Shown: positions 5,300 through 5,671 of the stretch, piece by piece | How the letters are laid out: every line of letters begins with the position of its first letter | Numbering within the stretch: position 1 is the stretch's first letter | From: Acidimicrobiia bacterium | GTDB lineage: Bacteria; Actinomycetota; Acidimicrobiia; Spongiisociales; ZC4RG35 | Direction of reading: 5' to 3' | Length of the DNA stretch: 5,671 nucleotides | Assembly: GCA_030623125.1 (NCBI GenBank) | Contig: JAUXMQ010000093.1 | Location: 1 to 5,671, forward strand | Position numbers and translations under genes: made by a program | The notes under the pieces: model-generated | Told to the model about the DNA's origin: nothing | Database searches by the model: none | What the model saw: only the letters and a program-made list of their open reading frames with translations

Positions 5300-5671
5300 T
5301 CAGATGTGTATGGCTACCTCTTCGGCAAGGGTTCCCATGAGCTCCACTTGCTCCGAATATTCAAGAGTCGGGAAGTGGCTGCGGGCGACGAACTCCACCG
5401 GAACACCGGCAGCCTGGCGGAGACTGAGTAGAGAGGAGACGATCTGGTCTGGTGACCCAACGAGGGTTGCCCGCCCAAAGAGTTGGTCGCGGTTCTCCTC
5501 AGTGAATTCTGGGGCCGTCGGGGGCGGACCCGGCCGGGTGGCCGACGCCTCCATGTCTGAGTACTTCCACATCAACTGCCACAGGTGGCGCGTATACCGT
5601 TCTAATGCTTCGGCCTCGGAGTTGGCTGGGAGCATCACCGAATAGTGGACTATTCGTAGTTCGGACGGGTC
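5300..5671 (-). CDS. LLM-class flavin-dependent oxidoreductase, C-terminal part (5' partial)
   Basis: This is the last 123 codons of a luciferase-like monooxygenase family gene, running off the right edge. The frame is open to base 5671 (ending D-P-S-E-L-R-I-V-H-Y-S before the GTG at 5638), so that GTG is an internal valine and not the start. Family members are usually about 300-380 residues, so roughly two thirds is missing. The visible part matches the family C-terminus: a helical stretch (LERYTRHLWQLMWKY), then FGRATLVGSPDQIVSSLLSLR, where the G-S/T-P-x-x-(I/V) turn and helix are typical, then an amphipathic strand with ARSHFP and a closing helix ending EEVAIHI. These enzymes use FMN or coenzyme F420 in a TIM barrel, but the cofactor-deciding residues are not in the window. 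It is on the same strand as the ABC operon, 104 bp upstream. Read-through is possible but nothing ties the functions together. Confidence 0.8.
   Translation of the reverse strand, partial: DPSELRIVHYSVMLPANSEAEALERYTRHLWQLMWKYSDMEASATRPGPPPTAPEFTEENRDQLFGRATLVGSPDQIVSSLLSLRQAAGVPVEFVARSHFPTLEYSEQVELMGTLAEEVAIHI

Noticed and set aside
5636..5638. GTG at 5638 as the start of a short 112-residue gene
   Set aside because: The frame stays open to the window edge with plausible residues, and the protein would lack most of the LLM barrel.
1..5671. CRISPR arrays, tRNA/rRNA genes, insertion sequences, phage or attachment sites
   Set aside because: No regularly spaced direct repeats, cloverleaf arms, transposase motifs or terminal inverted repeats were seen by reading both strands, and almost all bases are accounted for by six coding regions.

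Overview
The window looks chromosomal, from a GC-rich bacterium that is most likely an actinomycetote. This rests on the G/C-rich third codon positions, the TTG/GTG/ATG start options, and a cluster whose protein architectures (peptidoglycan-binding HlyD-type adaptor, LolD-like ATPase, MacB-type permease, CMR-motif lipoprotein) I associate from memory with Actinomycetota, possibly an uncultured Acidimicrobiia-like lineage. The phylum call is moderate confidence and anything finer is a guess.

Layout from left to right. Positions 1-1128 on the plus strand hold the 3' part of a gene for a stand-alone FMN/[3Fe-4S] glutamate-synthase-type domain protein, cut by the left edge. It converges, with only 3 bp between stop codons, on a four-gene minus-strand unit. 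In transcription order that unit is a secreted lipoprotein with two CMR-motif repeats (5195-4602), a membrane-anchored HlyD/MacA-like adaptor with two peptidoglycan-binding domains (4576-3014), an ABC ATPase of the MacB/LolD type (3017-2328) and an FtsX/MacB-type permease (2328-1132). The last three genes overlap by 4 and 1 nt, and the first two are 25 bp apart, so this is very probably one operon. Upstream of it is a 104-bp intergenic stretch with a perfect 15-nt dyad and a weak candidate promoter. Positions 5300-5671 on the minus strand hold the 3' end of a luciferase-like (LLM) flavin oxidoreductase gene, cut by the right edge.

How the genes fit together. The ATPase and permease should form a 2+2 type VII (MacB/LolCDE/FtsEX-like) ABC complex that moves conformational force across the membrane. 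The adaptor would sit outside the membrane on the permease. In an organism without an outer membrane and TolC, its two peptidoglycan-binding domains could dock the machine to the cell wall. The lipoprotein, expressed first, is the obvious candidate for a substrate, partner or sensor. It has an internal duplication with two Cys pairs in identical spacing. The component families are known, but the cargo and the role of the lipoprotein are not evident from the sequence, and this cluster is the part of the window most worth following up. The flanking glutamate-synthase-like and LLM genes show no clear functional link to it.
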